DNA of 64,000 nucleotides from Neobacillus ginsengisoli (GTDB lineage Bacteria > Bacillota > Bacilli > Bacillales_B > DSM-18226), in contig NZ_JAUSTW010000004.1 of NCBI RefSeq assembly GCF_030813055.1, positions 124,001-188,000 of the forward strand, written 5' to 3'. Made by a program: the position numbers and the translations under genes. Shown here in pieces: positions 1 to 7,987 of the stretch (the first letter of the stretch is position 1; each line of letters starts with the position of its first letter). The notes beneath the pieces were generated by a model. It searched no databases. It saw only the letters and a program-made list of their open reading frames with translations, and was not told the DNA's origin.

Positions 1-74
1 CGTTCATTTATAAAGTATAGAATTTACTTTTTATGAAGGTTTATTCACTTTTAAGGAAGGAATCCATTAAAATG

Positions 75-100
75 TAAAAGAGGTCCAAGCAATGGACCTC
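75..100 (-). terminator. Terminator after the MFS exporter
   Basis: Eight-base stem GAGGTCCA / TGGACCTC with a five-base loop. Read on the minus strand it is followed by TTTTACATTTT. It lies about 90 bases past the stop of the exporter gene. Confidence 0.6.
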
Positions 101-186
101 CTAATAATAAATGTAGTTCTACAAATCTTTCTGAATATATTGCTATTTAAATAGTTTTTATCAAACAAAAGCTTGGCGAAAAATTT

Positions 187-1629
187 TTACTCCTGCATTT
201 TGACGCTAACCTTCCTATTTCGCTTTCCTTCCATTTCATTTTCTGACTTTCCGTTATTTTTAATAAAAAAGGAAAGGATGAGACCCAGTAACGAAAGAAT
301 CGAAACCACCATAAAGGCCACATTGGCTCCGTACATTTCCGGATAGGAAATCTCCGGGCGCTGCTTTGCTGTTTCGGCCGTTGTTGTCATGACCGTGACA
401 AGAATAGCAGTACCCACTGAGGCAGCGATCATTTTCATCGTATTATCCATGGCAGCTCCATGTGGAATTAACCGTTTTGGCAACTGGTTTAATGCAGATG
501 TTGCGACAGGCATCATGACCATTGAAAGACCAAACATTCTGATCCCGTATAAGGCTGTAATGTAGGTCATTGTAGTGGCAGGGCCTAAATTTGTAAAAGC
601 AAACGAAGAAGCTGTTAAAATCGTTAAGCCGATCATCACTAACCATCTTGCGCCGACTTTATCAAACACTCTCCCTATAATAGGTGCCATCAGCCCGCTA
701 ATTAGCGCACCGGGTAATAGTGCCAGACCGGCCTCGAATGCAGAAAATCCCCTCATGTGCTGCATAAATAAAGGTATTATCGTCTCTGCCCCAATTAATC
801 CCATAAAGCCAATCATTCCTATGATAATCGCGAAAGGGAAAATTGAGTATTTAAATACTCCAAATTCAAGCATTGGATGGTTCAATCGTAACTGCCTGAA
901 AATAAACAAGACCAGTGACAACCCGCCGATGCCAAGAGAAAGAAGCGTAGACGAATTTGACCAGCCATAATTTCCTGCACATGAGAATCCATAAAGAAGT
1001 CCGCCGAAACCAACCGAAGATAAAAGAATGGAAATAACATCGACTTTTGGTTTGGAAACCTCTGTTACATTTTTTAAAGCGAAATAAGCGACAAAAATAT
1101 CGATTAGTGCAATAGGAAAAATAATAAAAAATAAAACTCTCCATGAATAATGCGACGTTACCCATCCGGACAATGCCGGACCAATTGCCGGGGCAAATGA
1201 AATGACAAGGCCGACCAACCCCATGGCTGCTCCGCGTCTGTTCTTAGGAAAAATCATCAAAAATACCGTTTGCATTAAGGGAAGCATGATCCCTGCTCCG
1301 CAAGACTGAATGACCCTTCCAAGTAAGAGTATTTCAAAATTGGGAGCAAATCCCCCCACCAATGTACCGACCGCAAAAATACTCATAGCTGATAAAAACA
1401 GCTGTCTTGTTGTAAACCGTTCTAATAGAAATGCACTAACAGGAATCATGATTCCGTTCACCAACATAAAAACAGTTGTAAGCCATTGCGCACTATTGGC
1501 AGTTATGTTCATTTCATTCATAATCGGAGGTATTGCTGTGATCATCAGTGTTTGATTCAATATCGCAATGAAAGTTCCTGCAAGCAATAGCGCCACAATT
1601 GTGGACTGCTTATTACTTGGTATTGCCAT
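187..1629 (-). CDS. MFS drug exporter, DHA2 family (LmrB/EmrB-like)
   Basis: A 480-residue, almost entirely hydrophobic protein with about 14 membrane segments, the length and profile of the DHA2 (14-TMS) drug:H+ antiporters. The N-terminal half has the antiporter-type segment GPALSGW (motif C) after RRGAAMGL, and RVIQSCGAGIM in the loop before it. The C-terminus is a short basic tail. ATG at 1629 is preceded by a GGGGGTTGG ribosome site. It is a single gene with its own terminator, separate from the nas genes. By family it would export lipophilic drugs such as lincomycin-type compounds; the substrate is inference. Confidence 0.85.
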   Translation of the reverse strand: MAIPSNKQSTIVALLLAGTFIAILNQTLMITAIPPIMNEMNITANSAQWLTTVFMLVNGIMIPVSAFLLERFTTRQLFLSAMSIFAVGTLVGGFAPNFEILLLGRVIQSCGAGIMLPLMQTVFLMIFPKNRRGAAMGLVGLVISFAPAIGPALSGWVTSHYSWRVLFFIIFPIALIDIFVAYFALKNVTEVSKPKVDVISILLSSVGFGGLLYGFSCAGNYGWSNSSTLLSLGIGGLSLVLFIFRQLRLNHPMLEFGVFKYSIFPFAIIIGMIGFMGLIGAETIIPLFMQHMRGFSAFEAGLALLPGALISGLMAPIIGRVFDKVGARWLVMIGLTILTASSFAFTNLGPATTMTYITALYGIRMFGLSMVMMPVATSALNQLPKRLIPHGAAMDNTMKMIAASVGTAILVTVMTTTAETAKQRPEISYPEMYGANVAFMVVSILSLLGLILSFFIKNNGKSENEMEGKRNRKVSVKMQE

Positions 1630-1746
1630 ACATCCAACCCCCTAATTCTTTTTCATTTTCATTTCTAAAATGAGAACAAGCATCATCCCTAGCCTTCATT
1701 GCTATCGTACTTTTACAGATTACTTGATTTTGCCTTTAAATTCCAA

Positions 1747-2526
1747 TTAAATGCTTTGAAACTCATTCCTTATTTTTTCCGGAATCCAGGATAACTTATT
1801 CGAAAGTTTCACAACTTCTCCGATTACAATCATCGCCGGATTGGTAATTTGATTGCTTTTTACCACATCTACGATCGTTTCAAGGGTACCGATAACCGTT
1901 CGTTGATAATCTGTTGTTCCTTGTTCTATAACAGCGATAGGAGTATGAGCATCCTTTCCGCAGGATTGCAGCTCACTACAAATATAGGGAAGGTGTTTGA
2001 TTCCCATGTAAACAGCAAGAGTATCCACACCATTAGCTAAATAATCCCAACGGATGTTATTCGGTTCACCGTTCATACAGTGACCTGTGACCATCGCAAA
2101 TGAACGGCTAAATTCGCGGTGGGTGACAGGAATTCCCGCATAAGCCGGGACGGCAATTCCTGAGGTAATGCCGGGAACGACTTCAAATTCAATTCCATAT
2201 TGGACCAGCACTTCCGCTTCTTCACCGCCGCGGCCAAAAATAAACGGGTCCCCTCCTTTTAAGCGTACGACTGTTTTTCCTGCCAATGCTTTTTCCACTA
2301 ATAATTGGTGAATAGCGTCTTGGGAAACACAATGGTCTCCTGGAGTTTTCCCGCAATAAATGACTTCGGTCTTAGATCTCCCGTATTCCAGCAGTACCGG
2401 ATTAACCAGTCGATCATATAAAATCACGTCTGCCCGGGCGAGACATTTCATGGCTTTAACAGTAATTAACTCCGGATCGCCGGGACCGGCGCCAACAATA
2501 TATACTTTTCCCTTTTTTTGTTCCAT
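1747..2526 (-). CDS. sumT: Uroporphyrinogen-III C-methyltransferase (siroheme synthesis)
   Basis: SAM-dependent C2/C7 methylation of uroporphyrinogen III to precorrin-2, the first step to the siroheme cofactor of nitrite reductase. The 259 residues match the SUMT family: N-terminal VYIVGAGPGDPELITVKA, then VRLKGGDPFIFGRGGEE, VVPGITSG and PVTHRE. It is the last gene of the nitrite reductase group, the place of nasF in B. subtilis, but it is a single-domain enzyme without a fused uroporphyrinogen-III synthase domain. A hairpin at 2612-2643 separates it from nasE, so its expression may be partly uncoupled. Confidence 0.93.
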   Translation of the reverse strand: MEQKKGKVYIVGAGPGDPELITVKAMKCLARADVILYDRLVNPVLLEYGRSKTEVIYCGKTPGDHCVSQDAIHQLLVEKALAGKTVVRLKGGDPFIFGRGGEEAEVLVQYGIEFEVVPGITSGIAVPAYAGIPVTHREFSRSFAMVTGHCMNGEPNNIRWDYLANGVDTLAVYMGIKHLPYICSELQSCGKDAHTPIAVIEQGTTDYQRTVIGTLETIVDVVKSNQITNPAMIVIGEVVKLSNKLSWIPEKIRNEFQSI

Positions 2527-2611
2527 TTCTTTCTCCGCTCCTCGCTGATGATTATTTGGGTAGACTTTTTACGAACTAACAGACCTATTCCGATAGCGCA
2601 TAAATGATGAA

Positions 2612-2643
2612 AGGATGCCCAAATGCTCTTGCTTGGACATCCT
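2612..2643 (-). terminator. Hairpin between nasE and sumT
   Basis: On the minus strand an 11-base stem (AGGATGTCCAA with TTGGGCATCCT, one G-T pair) and a loop of about ten bases, followed by a poor T-run (TTTCATCATTT). It may act as a weak terminator or an mRNA processing/stability element that lowers sumT expression. Confidence 0.4.
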
Positions 2644-2649
2644 CTTTTC

Positions 2650-2979
2650 TTACAACTCTTCAATAAGAAGGTAAACTTCATCTCCATCTATTATTATTTG
2701 ATAGGTTTTCACGCAGCCTGTATCCGGCTCCTGAACCTTTCCGTCATCCAGACATATCTTCCAATCGTGCATCGGGCAAAAAACAAATTCGCCGCTCACT
2801 ATTCCTTCGCTCAAGACCCCGCCTTTATGAGGACAGCGGTTTTCAACCGCACGGATGCTTCCGTTTGACAATTTAAATACTGCTACTTCTATATCTCCAA
2901 CCCGAACGGTTTTTCCGATCCGATCTTGGAACTCATTGATGGTACCGATGGATAATTTTGTTACGCTTTTGTTAATCAT
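2650..2979 (-). CDS. nasE: Nitrite reductase small subunit, Rieske type
   Basis: NirD-family subunit of the assimilatory NAD(P)H nitrite reductase. The 109 residues hold the Rieske [2Fe-2S] ligands as C-P-H-K-G (ENRCPHKGG) and C-P-M-H-D-W (VFCPMHDW), the C-x-H...C-x2-H pattern. It follows the large subunit by about 30 bases and is surely co-transcribed. Full length for the family. Cytoplasmic. Confidence 0.93.
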   Translation of the reverse strand: MINKSVTKLSIGTINEFQDRIGKTVRVGDIEVAVFKLSNGSIRAVENRCPHKGGVLSEGIVSGEFVFCPMHDWKICLDDGKVQEPDTGCVKTYQIIIDGDEVYLLIEEL

Positions 2980-3009
2980 CTGCGGATTTCCCCCTTTAAA
3001 TGGTGTTCC

Positions 3010-5424
3010 TTATGACATTACAAGACTCTCAAACAACTCTTTTTTCACTTTTTCATCTTCGACAATTTCCTTCCACGGATCTTTTAGAACCGATAAAGCT
3101 TCTTCCATACGGGTACTCAATTCTTTGCGTTTTTCCTGATCATCCAGGACAGAACGGACATGTTCTAATCCAACACGCTCTATCCAGGCTGATGTACGCT
3201 CTAAATAGTTGGCCGATTCACGATAATATTGCAAGTAGGCTGATGTAATCTCCATTGCTTCTTCTGCAGTTTTCACTTTGTATAATAGGTCTCCGCCACG
3301 GACATGCGTTCCGCCGTTTCCGCCAATATAAATCTCCCAGCCGCCGTCAATCCCGATAAAACCAATATCCTTGAATCCTGATTCAGCGCAGCTTCTCGGG
3401 CAAGCGGATACTGCCATTTTTACTTTATGCGGAGTTTGCAGCCCTTCAAATTTCTTTTCCAAATCTATTCCAAGTCCCATTGAGTCTTGAGTTCCGAACC
3501 TGCAGAACTGTTCACCAACACAGGTTTTGACAGTACGAAGCGATTTTCCGTAAGCAAACCCGGAAGGCATGTCCAAATCCTTCCATACTTTCGGCAAGTC
3601 TTCTTTTTTGACACCCAATAAGTCAATCCGTTGTCCTCCTGTTAATTTGACTAACGGAATTTCAAATTTATCGACAACATCGGCAATGCGCCGTAAATCC
3701 TGTGAATTGGTCACACCGCCGTACATACGCGGCACAACAGAGTAGGTACCGTCTTTTTGAATATTTGCGTGCATACGCTCATTGACAAATCGGGATTCTC
3801 TTTCATCCTCATATTCTGTTGGATTGACCATTCCTAAATAGTAGTTCAGTGCCGGGCGGCATTTTGAACAGCCCTCCTCCGTGCTCCATCCTAGGACATT
3901 CATTACTTCTTTTATATGGGTCAAGCCTTTAGCCCTAATTTCTTCGACAACTTCATCCCGCGATAATGTTGTACAGGTACAAATCGCTTCTTTTTGAACG
4001 CTACCATCAAACGTTGAGCCGAGGGTAAGCTGTAATACTTCCGCTACTAGCGGCTTACATCCCCCGCAGGACCTGGAAGCACTTGTACATGCCTTAATTT
4101 CATCAACGGATGAACAGCCTTTTTGCTGGATTGCCTGGATAATTGCCCCTTTTGATACACCATTACACCCGCAGATAATTTCCTCATCGTCCATGGCTGC
4201 AACTAAGCTTCCGCCTGTTTCTTGTCCGAGCGGCTGTAGAATGGAAACCTTCATCGTATCGGAAATATCTGCTTGTTTTTGAATCATCGAGAATAAACGA
4301 TTTCCATCACTGCTATCACCGAACAGGACAGCACCGACTAGTTTGTTTCCGCGTAAAACCATTTTCTTGTAGATGTTTTCTTGATCATCAAAGACTTTAA
4401 TGGCTTTTTTGTCTTCTTCCTCCATAAAGTCCCCAGCTGAAAACACCTCAACACCTGAAACTTTCAATTGTGTGGATAAAACGGAGCCTTGATATGGATT
4501 CGTCTCAACCCCGCAAATGTATTTCGCTAACACTTTTCCCTGTTCATACAACGGCGCAACCAACCCGTAAGGTATTCCATTATGCTCGGCACACTCTCCT
4601 ACCGCGTAAATATCAGGAACATTGGTTTGCAGGTAGTCATTCACAACAATCCCGCGATTAACGGTTATGCCGCTTTGTTTTGCCATTTCTACGTTTGGCT
4701 TGATCCCGACGGCCATTATTACTAAGTCCGCTTCCAGTTCCGTTCCGTCGCTAAACCGTAATCCTTCTACGCGATCAGCCCCAAAAATTTCCTTCGTTTG
4801 TTTTTCTAATAAAAATGCCATCCCTTGTTTCTCTAATTCTGTTTGTAATAGTTTCCCTGCAGTTGGATCCAATTGACGTTCCATCAAATACGGGGCAAGA
4901 TGAATGACTGTAACCTCCATACCTAAGTTTAATAGACCCCTTGCTGCTTCCAGCCCAAGCAATCCGCCGCCGATCACTGCCGCTTTTTTATAGTTCTTCG
5001 AGGCTTCCAGCATCACTTCGGTATCTTGTATATCCCGAAATGCCGTTACTCCATCCTTATCCGCTCCCGGAATCGGAAGAATAAATGGCACAGATCCTGT
5101 TGCTAAAATCAACTCATCATACGGTTCCATTCTTCCTAAGTCGGTTACGACCAGTTTCTTCCCTGAATCTATTTTGATTACCGTTTCTTTGGTTTGTAAT
5201 TGAATGTTGTTCTCCTTATACCAATCAAAGTCATTTAAGGTAATATCTTTTACATCTGTATCACCTTGCAATACCTTTGAAAGCAGAATTCTATTATAAT
5301 TCGGATGCGGCTCGCTGCCGAAAATAGTAATCTCAAATAACTCTTTAGATATGTTCAATACCTCTTCAATAGCTCTGACACCTGCCATACCATTTCCTAC
5401 AAGAACCAACTTTTTCTTCTCCAC
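3010..5424 (-). CDS. nasD: Nitrite reductase large subunit (NirB/NasD)
   Basis: Reduces nitrite to ammonium with NAD(P)H. The 804 residues show the full domain order: FAD motif GNGMAGVRAIEE at the N-terminus, NAD-binding GGGLLGLEAARGL near residue 155, two BFD-type [2Fe-2S] segments (CGCNGVSKG...CGGCKPLV and CTCTTLS...CSKCRPALNYYL), then the siroheme/[4Fe-4S] reductase domain with C-x5-C (TCVGEQFC) and C-x3-C (ACPRSC). All four cluster cysteines are present, unlike its paralogue at 7988-10363. The 356-base space upstream suggests its own promoter besides read-through from nasBC. Confidence 0.95.
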   Translation of the reverse strand: MEKKKLVLVGNGMAGVRAIEEVLNISKELFEITIFGSEPHPNYNRILLSKVLQGDTDVKDITLNDFDWYKENNIQLQTKETVIKIDSGKKLVVTDLGRMEPYDELILATGSVPFILPIPGADKDGVTAFRDIQDTEVMLEASKNYKKAAVIGGGLLGLEAARGLLNLGMEVTVIHLAPYLMERQLDPTAGKLLQTELEKQGMAFLLEKQTKEIFGADRVEGLRFSDGTELEADLVIMAVGIKPNVEMAKQSGITVNRGIVVNDYLQTNVPDIYAVGECAEHNGIPYGLVAPLYEQGKVLAKYICGVETNPYQGSVLSTQLKVSGVEVFSAGDFMEEEDKKAIKVFDDQENIYKKMVLRGNKLVGAVLFGDSSDGNRLFSMIQKQADISDTMKVSILQPLGQETGGSLVAAMDDEEIICGCNGVSKGAIIQAIQQKGCSSVDEIKACTSASRSCGGCKPLVAEVLQLTLGSTFDGSVQKEAICTCTTLSRDEVVEEIRAKGLTHIKEVMNVLGWSTEEGCSKCRPALNYYLGMVNPTEYEDERESRFVNERMHANIQKDGTYSVVPRMYGGVTNSQDLRRIADVVDKFEIPLVKLTGGQRIDLLGVKKEDLPKVWKDLDMPSGFAYGKSLRTVKTCVGEQFCRFGTQDSMGLGIDLEKKFEGLQTPHKVKMAVSACPRSCAESGFKDIGFIGIDGGWEIYIGGNGGTHVRGGDLLYKVKTAEEAMEITSAYLQYYRESANYLERTSAWIERVGLEHVRSVLDDQEKRKELSTRMEEALSVLKDPWKEIVEDEKVKKELFESLVMS

Positions 5425-5492
5425 TTGTCGTTCCTCCCTTAGAAAGTTTCTTTAAAAAATATAGCACAGTTCCTCAAATATATTACCTATCA

Positions 5493-5509
5493 CGTTAGGT
5501 TTCCTGACA
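5493..5509 (-). promoter_or_regulatory. TnrA/GlnR-like box upstream of nasD
   Basis: The minus strand reads TGTCAGGAAACCTAACG, matching 10 of the 13 fixed positions of the TnrA consensus TGTNANAWWWTMTNACA. A TAATAT-like -10 element lies about 15 bases downstream. It resembles the right-hand box at 10500-10516. Suggests nitrogen control of a separate nasDE-sumT promoter; inference from sequence only. Confidence 0.4.
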
Positions 5510-5664
5510 CAGTATTTTTCACTATCTTTAAAATGTTTTGAAAGTTTGAAACCGTCTATTTTTCGGTGACGGCTTTATTACCTTTTATTGATTGGGTTTT
5601 AACTTTTCTTCATTAAAAATTTAAGTTCTTTTCTAAAAGATTCTTGATTTTTGTAATAGTAAAG

Positions 5665-5708
5665 GCTATCCGCAAATAAAAGCGGCCTTTTCGCAAATGA
5701 AAGCAGCC
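5665..5708 (+). repeat. Short interspersed repeat, copy 1
   Basis: This stretch begins GCTATCCGCAAATAAAAGCG and contains a second inner unit TCGCAAATGAAAGC. A clearly related sequence lies on the minus strand at 30543-30607. Both are intergenic. About four fifths of the bases match over the first 45 positions. Confidence 0.5.
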
Positions 5709-5711
5709 ATA

Positions 5712-5751
5712 ATTTAAAAAGCCTGAATCCAAACGTTTATTGGACCCAGGC
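5712..5751 (-). terminator. Terminator after nasC
   Basis: On the minus strand a 12-base stem GCCTGGGTCCAA / TTGGATTCAGGC (two G-T pairs), loop TAAACGT, then TTTTT. It sits just past the nasC stop. This supports nasBC and nasDE-sumT being partly separate transcripts. Together with the repeat and the TnrA-like box it accounts for the 356-base space 5425-5780. Confidence 0.75.
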
Positions 5752-5780
5752 CGATTAGAATATGCTTTTTCTATACAGCT

Positions 5781-7940
5781 TTAATTTGAAGATAAATCCA
5801 TTACAGGACTCAATTTCACAGCACTCACTTTAAATCCCGGCATTCTGCAGGTAGGATCCAATTCTTTTGATACAAGATTATTGACATTTTGCGAGTCCGC
5901 CCAATGGAAAGGAACAAAAACAGTATCCTGGCGGATGGTTTCCGACCATTTGCTTCTAACGGTAATGCTTCCTCTTCTTGATTCAATTTTGACCAACGTA
6001 TTATCTTGAATACGGTATTTCATTGCTGTTGACGGATGAATTTCCATAAACGATTCAACATTTCTGGCAGCTAATGCAGGGCTTTTTCTCGTTTGCACTC
6101 CCGTTAAATAATGTGACATGACTCTTCCGGTTGTTAAATAAAGCGGAAACTCCTCGCACGCCTGCTCCTTTGGAATAACCGGTTTATTTGGGACTGCAAC
6201 CATAGCCGCCCTTCCATCACGATGGGCAAAGGAGGCTTCAAACAGTCTTACTGTGCCCTTATGGTCTAAGTCCGGACACGGCCATAAAAGCCCTCCCTCT
6301 TTTCTCAAACGATCATACGTAATGCCATAATAATCAGCAAATCCACCGCGGCTGGCCACTCGCAATTCATTAAAAATTTCTTCAGCAGAGGAAAAGGAAA
6401 AGTACTCTCCCTTTCCAAGGACGCGAGCGATATCACAAATAATTTGCCAATCATGTTTCACTTCTCCCGGGACGGGATAGTTCGCTTCCCTAAGCGTTAC
6501 CCGTCCCTCTACATTCGTCATCGTCCCTTCATCCTCTAAATAAGAGGAAGTTGGTAAAATTAAATCTGCTAATCTTGCCGTTTCTGAAACAAACAGATCA
6601 ACCGCCACAAGAAATTTTAATTTTTTCATAGCTTCTCTGACGAATTGAGCGTTCGGATTGGAGACAACCGGATTTGAACACATTAAAAACATACCGGTAA
6701 TTTCTCCCTCATGGATTTTCTCCATCATCTCATATGCCGACACACCCTTTCCGGGCAATTCGTCCTTATTTACTCCCCACACACTTGCGACATAGGCTCG
6801 ATGTTCCTCGTTATCAATCGAACGGTATCCGGGAAGCTGGTCTGCTTTTTGGCCGTGCTCCCTTGCTCCTTGGCCATTTCCCTGTCCTGTAATCGCTCCA
6901 AAGCCGCAATTCGGCTTTCCAATTTTTCCTGAAGCAATAAGAATATTCAGGAAATTACGGACAGAAATCGAACCATCTGTTTGCTGTTCCACTCCACGCG
7001 CCGTAAAAATCATTCCCGTTTCTTCTTTTCCAAACCTTATCGCCGCTTTACGAATTTGCTCTATCGGAACTCCAGTCATTTCTTCAATTTCTTCTAACTT
7101 TAGAGACAATACATAGTCTTTAACTTCTTCAAATCCATTTACCCGTTTTTGAAGAAACGCTTCATCTATATAGTTTTCTTCAATGATTACCTTCAATAAC
7201 CCGTTGGCTAAAGCGGCATCCGTTCCCGGTTTAAGTTTTAAATGCAAATCGGCTATTTTCGTAGTAGCTGTTTCACGAGGATCAATGGCAATAATATAAG
7301 CACCATTTTCTTTTGCTTTCTCAAAGTAGGGCATGATTGTCGGCTGGCATTCTGCGATATTTGTTCCTGCTAAAATGATACAACCCGTAAAAGGAATTTC
7401 CGCCAAACTGTTTGTAAATCCTCGATCGATTCCAAACGTTTGAATGGCTGCTGAAGCCGCCGCTGACATACATAATCGGCCATTATAATCAATGTATTTG
7501 GTTTTTAAGGCAACACGTGCAAATTTACCCAACAAATATGCTTCTTCATTTGTGATAGATGCGCTCCCGTATACGGCTAATGCATTCTGCCCGTCCTTCG
7601 ATTGGATTTCGACAAAATTTTCTTTGATATGTTCAAATGCTTCCTCCCAGGAAATACGAACAAATTCCCCATTTACTTTTAACAACGGATATTTCAATCG
7701 CTCCCTGCTAAAGGCATGCTGGTGTGCATTCATCCCTTTAATGCATAAACGTCCTTCGGTAGTTGGATTATCCTTCCCAATTGTCAGATATTTTTTTCTT
7801 GTTACAAACGACTGTTCAATCAATTGCATTTTACATTGCATGCTACAATATGGACATTGCGTATCATACGTTTTTTCCAATTGCACTTTTTGCTGCTGTG
7901 TACGGTAATACTTTAAAAACAACTCAGTCAAGTACCTCAC
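5781..7940 (-). CDS. nasC: Assimilatory nitrate reductase catalytic subunit
   Basis: Molybdopterin (bis-MGD) enzyme reducing nitrate to nitrite in the cytoplasm. The 719-residue protein starts with a [4Fe-4S] site C-x2-C-x3-C (CPYCSMQC) completed by C in GRLCIKG, followed by the molybdopterin oxidoreductase core (YGSASITNEEAYLLGKFAR, ITGQGNGQGAREHGQ, the segment DEGTMTNVEGRVTLRE) and the C-terminal dinucleotide-binding domain (YLTTGRVMSHYLTGVQTR). The sequence is close to what I remember of B. subtilis NasC. It follows nasB by 47 bases, which supplies the electrons. Confidence 0.95.
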   Translation of the reverse strand: MRYLTELFLKYYRTQQQKVQLEKTYDTQCPYCSMQCKMQLIEQSFVTRKKYLTIGKDNPTTEGRLCIKGMNAHQHAFSRERLKYPLLKVNGEFVRISWEEAFEHIKENFVEIQSKDGQNALAVYGSASITNEEAYLLGKFARVALKTKYIDYNGRLCMSAAASAAIQTFGIDRGFTNSLAEIPFTGCIILAGTNIAECQPTIMPYFEKAKENGAYIIAIDPRETATTKIADLHLKLKPGTDAALANGLLKVIIEENYIDEAFLQKRVNGFEEVKDYVLSLKLEEIEEMTGVPIEQIRKAAIRFGKEETGMIFTARGVEQQTDGSISVRNFLNILIASGKIGKPNCGFGAITGQGNGQGAREHGQKADQLPGYRSIDNEEHRAYVASVWGVNKDELPGKGVSAYEMMEKIHEGEITGMFLMCSNPVVSNPNAQFVREAMKKLKFLVAVDLFVSETARLADLILPTSSYLEDEGTMTNVEGRVTLREANYPVPGEVKHDWQIICDIARVLGKGEYFSFSSAEEIFNELRVASRGGFADYYGITYDRLRKEGGLLWPCPDLDHKGTVRLFEASFAHRDGRAAMVAVPNKPVIPKEQACEEFPLYLTTGRVMSHYLTGVQTRKSPALAARNVESFMEIHPSTAMKYRIQDNTLVKIESRRGSITVRSKWSETIRQDTVFVPFHWADSQNVNNLVSKELDPTCRMPGFKVSAVKLSPVMDLSSN

Positions 7941-7987
7941 CTATTCTCATTCATTTTTGTGTCCTTTTTCACCCTTAGCAAAAATGT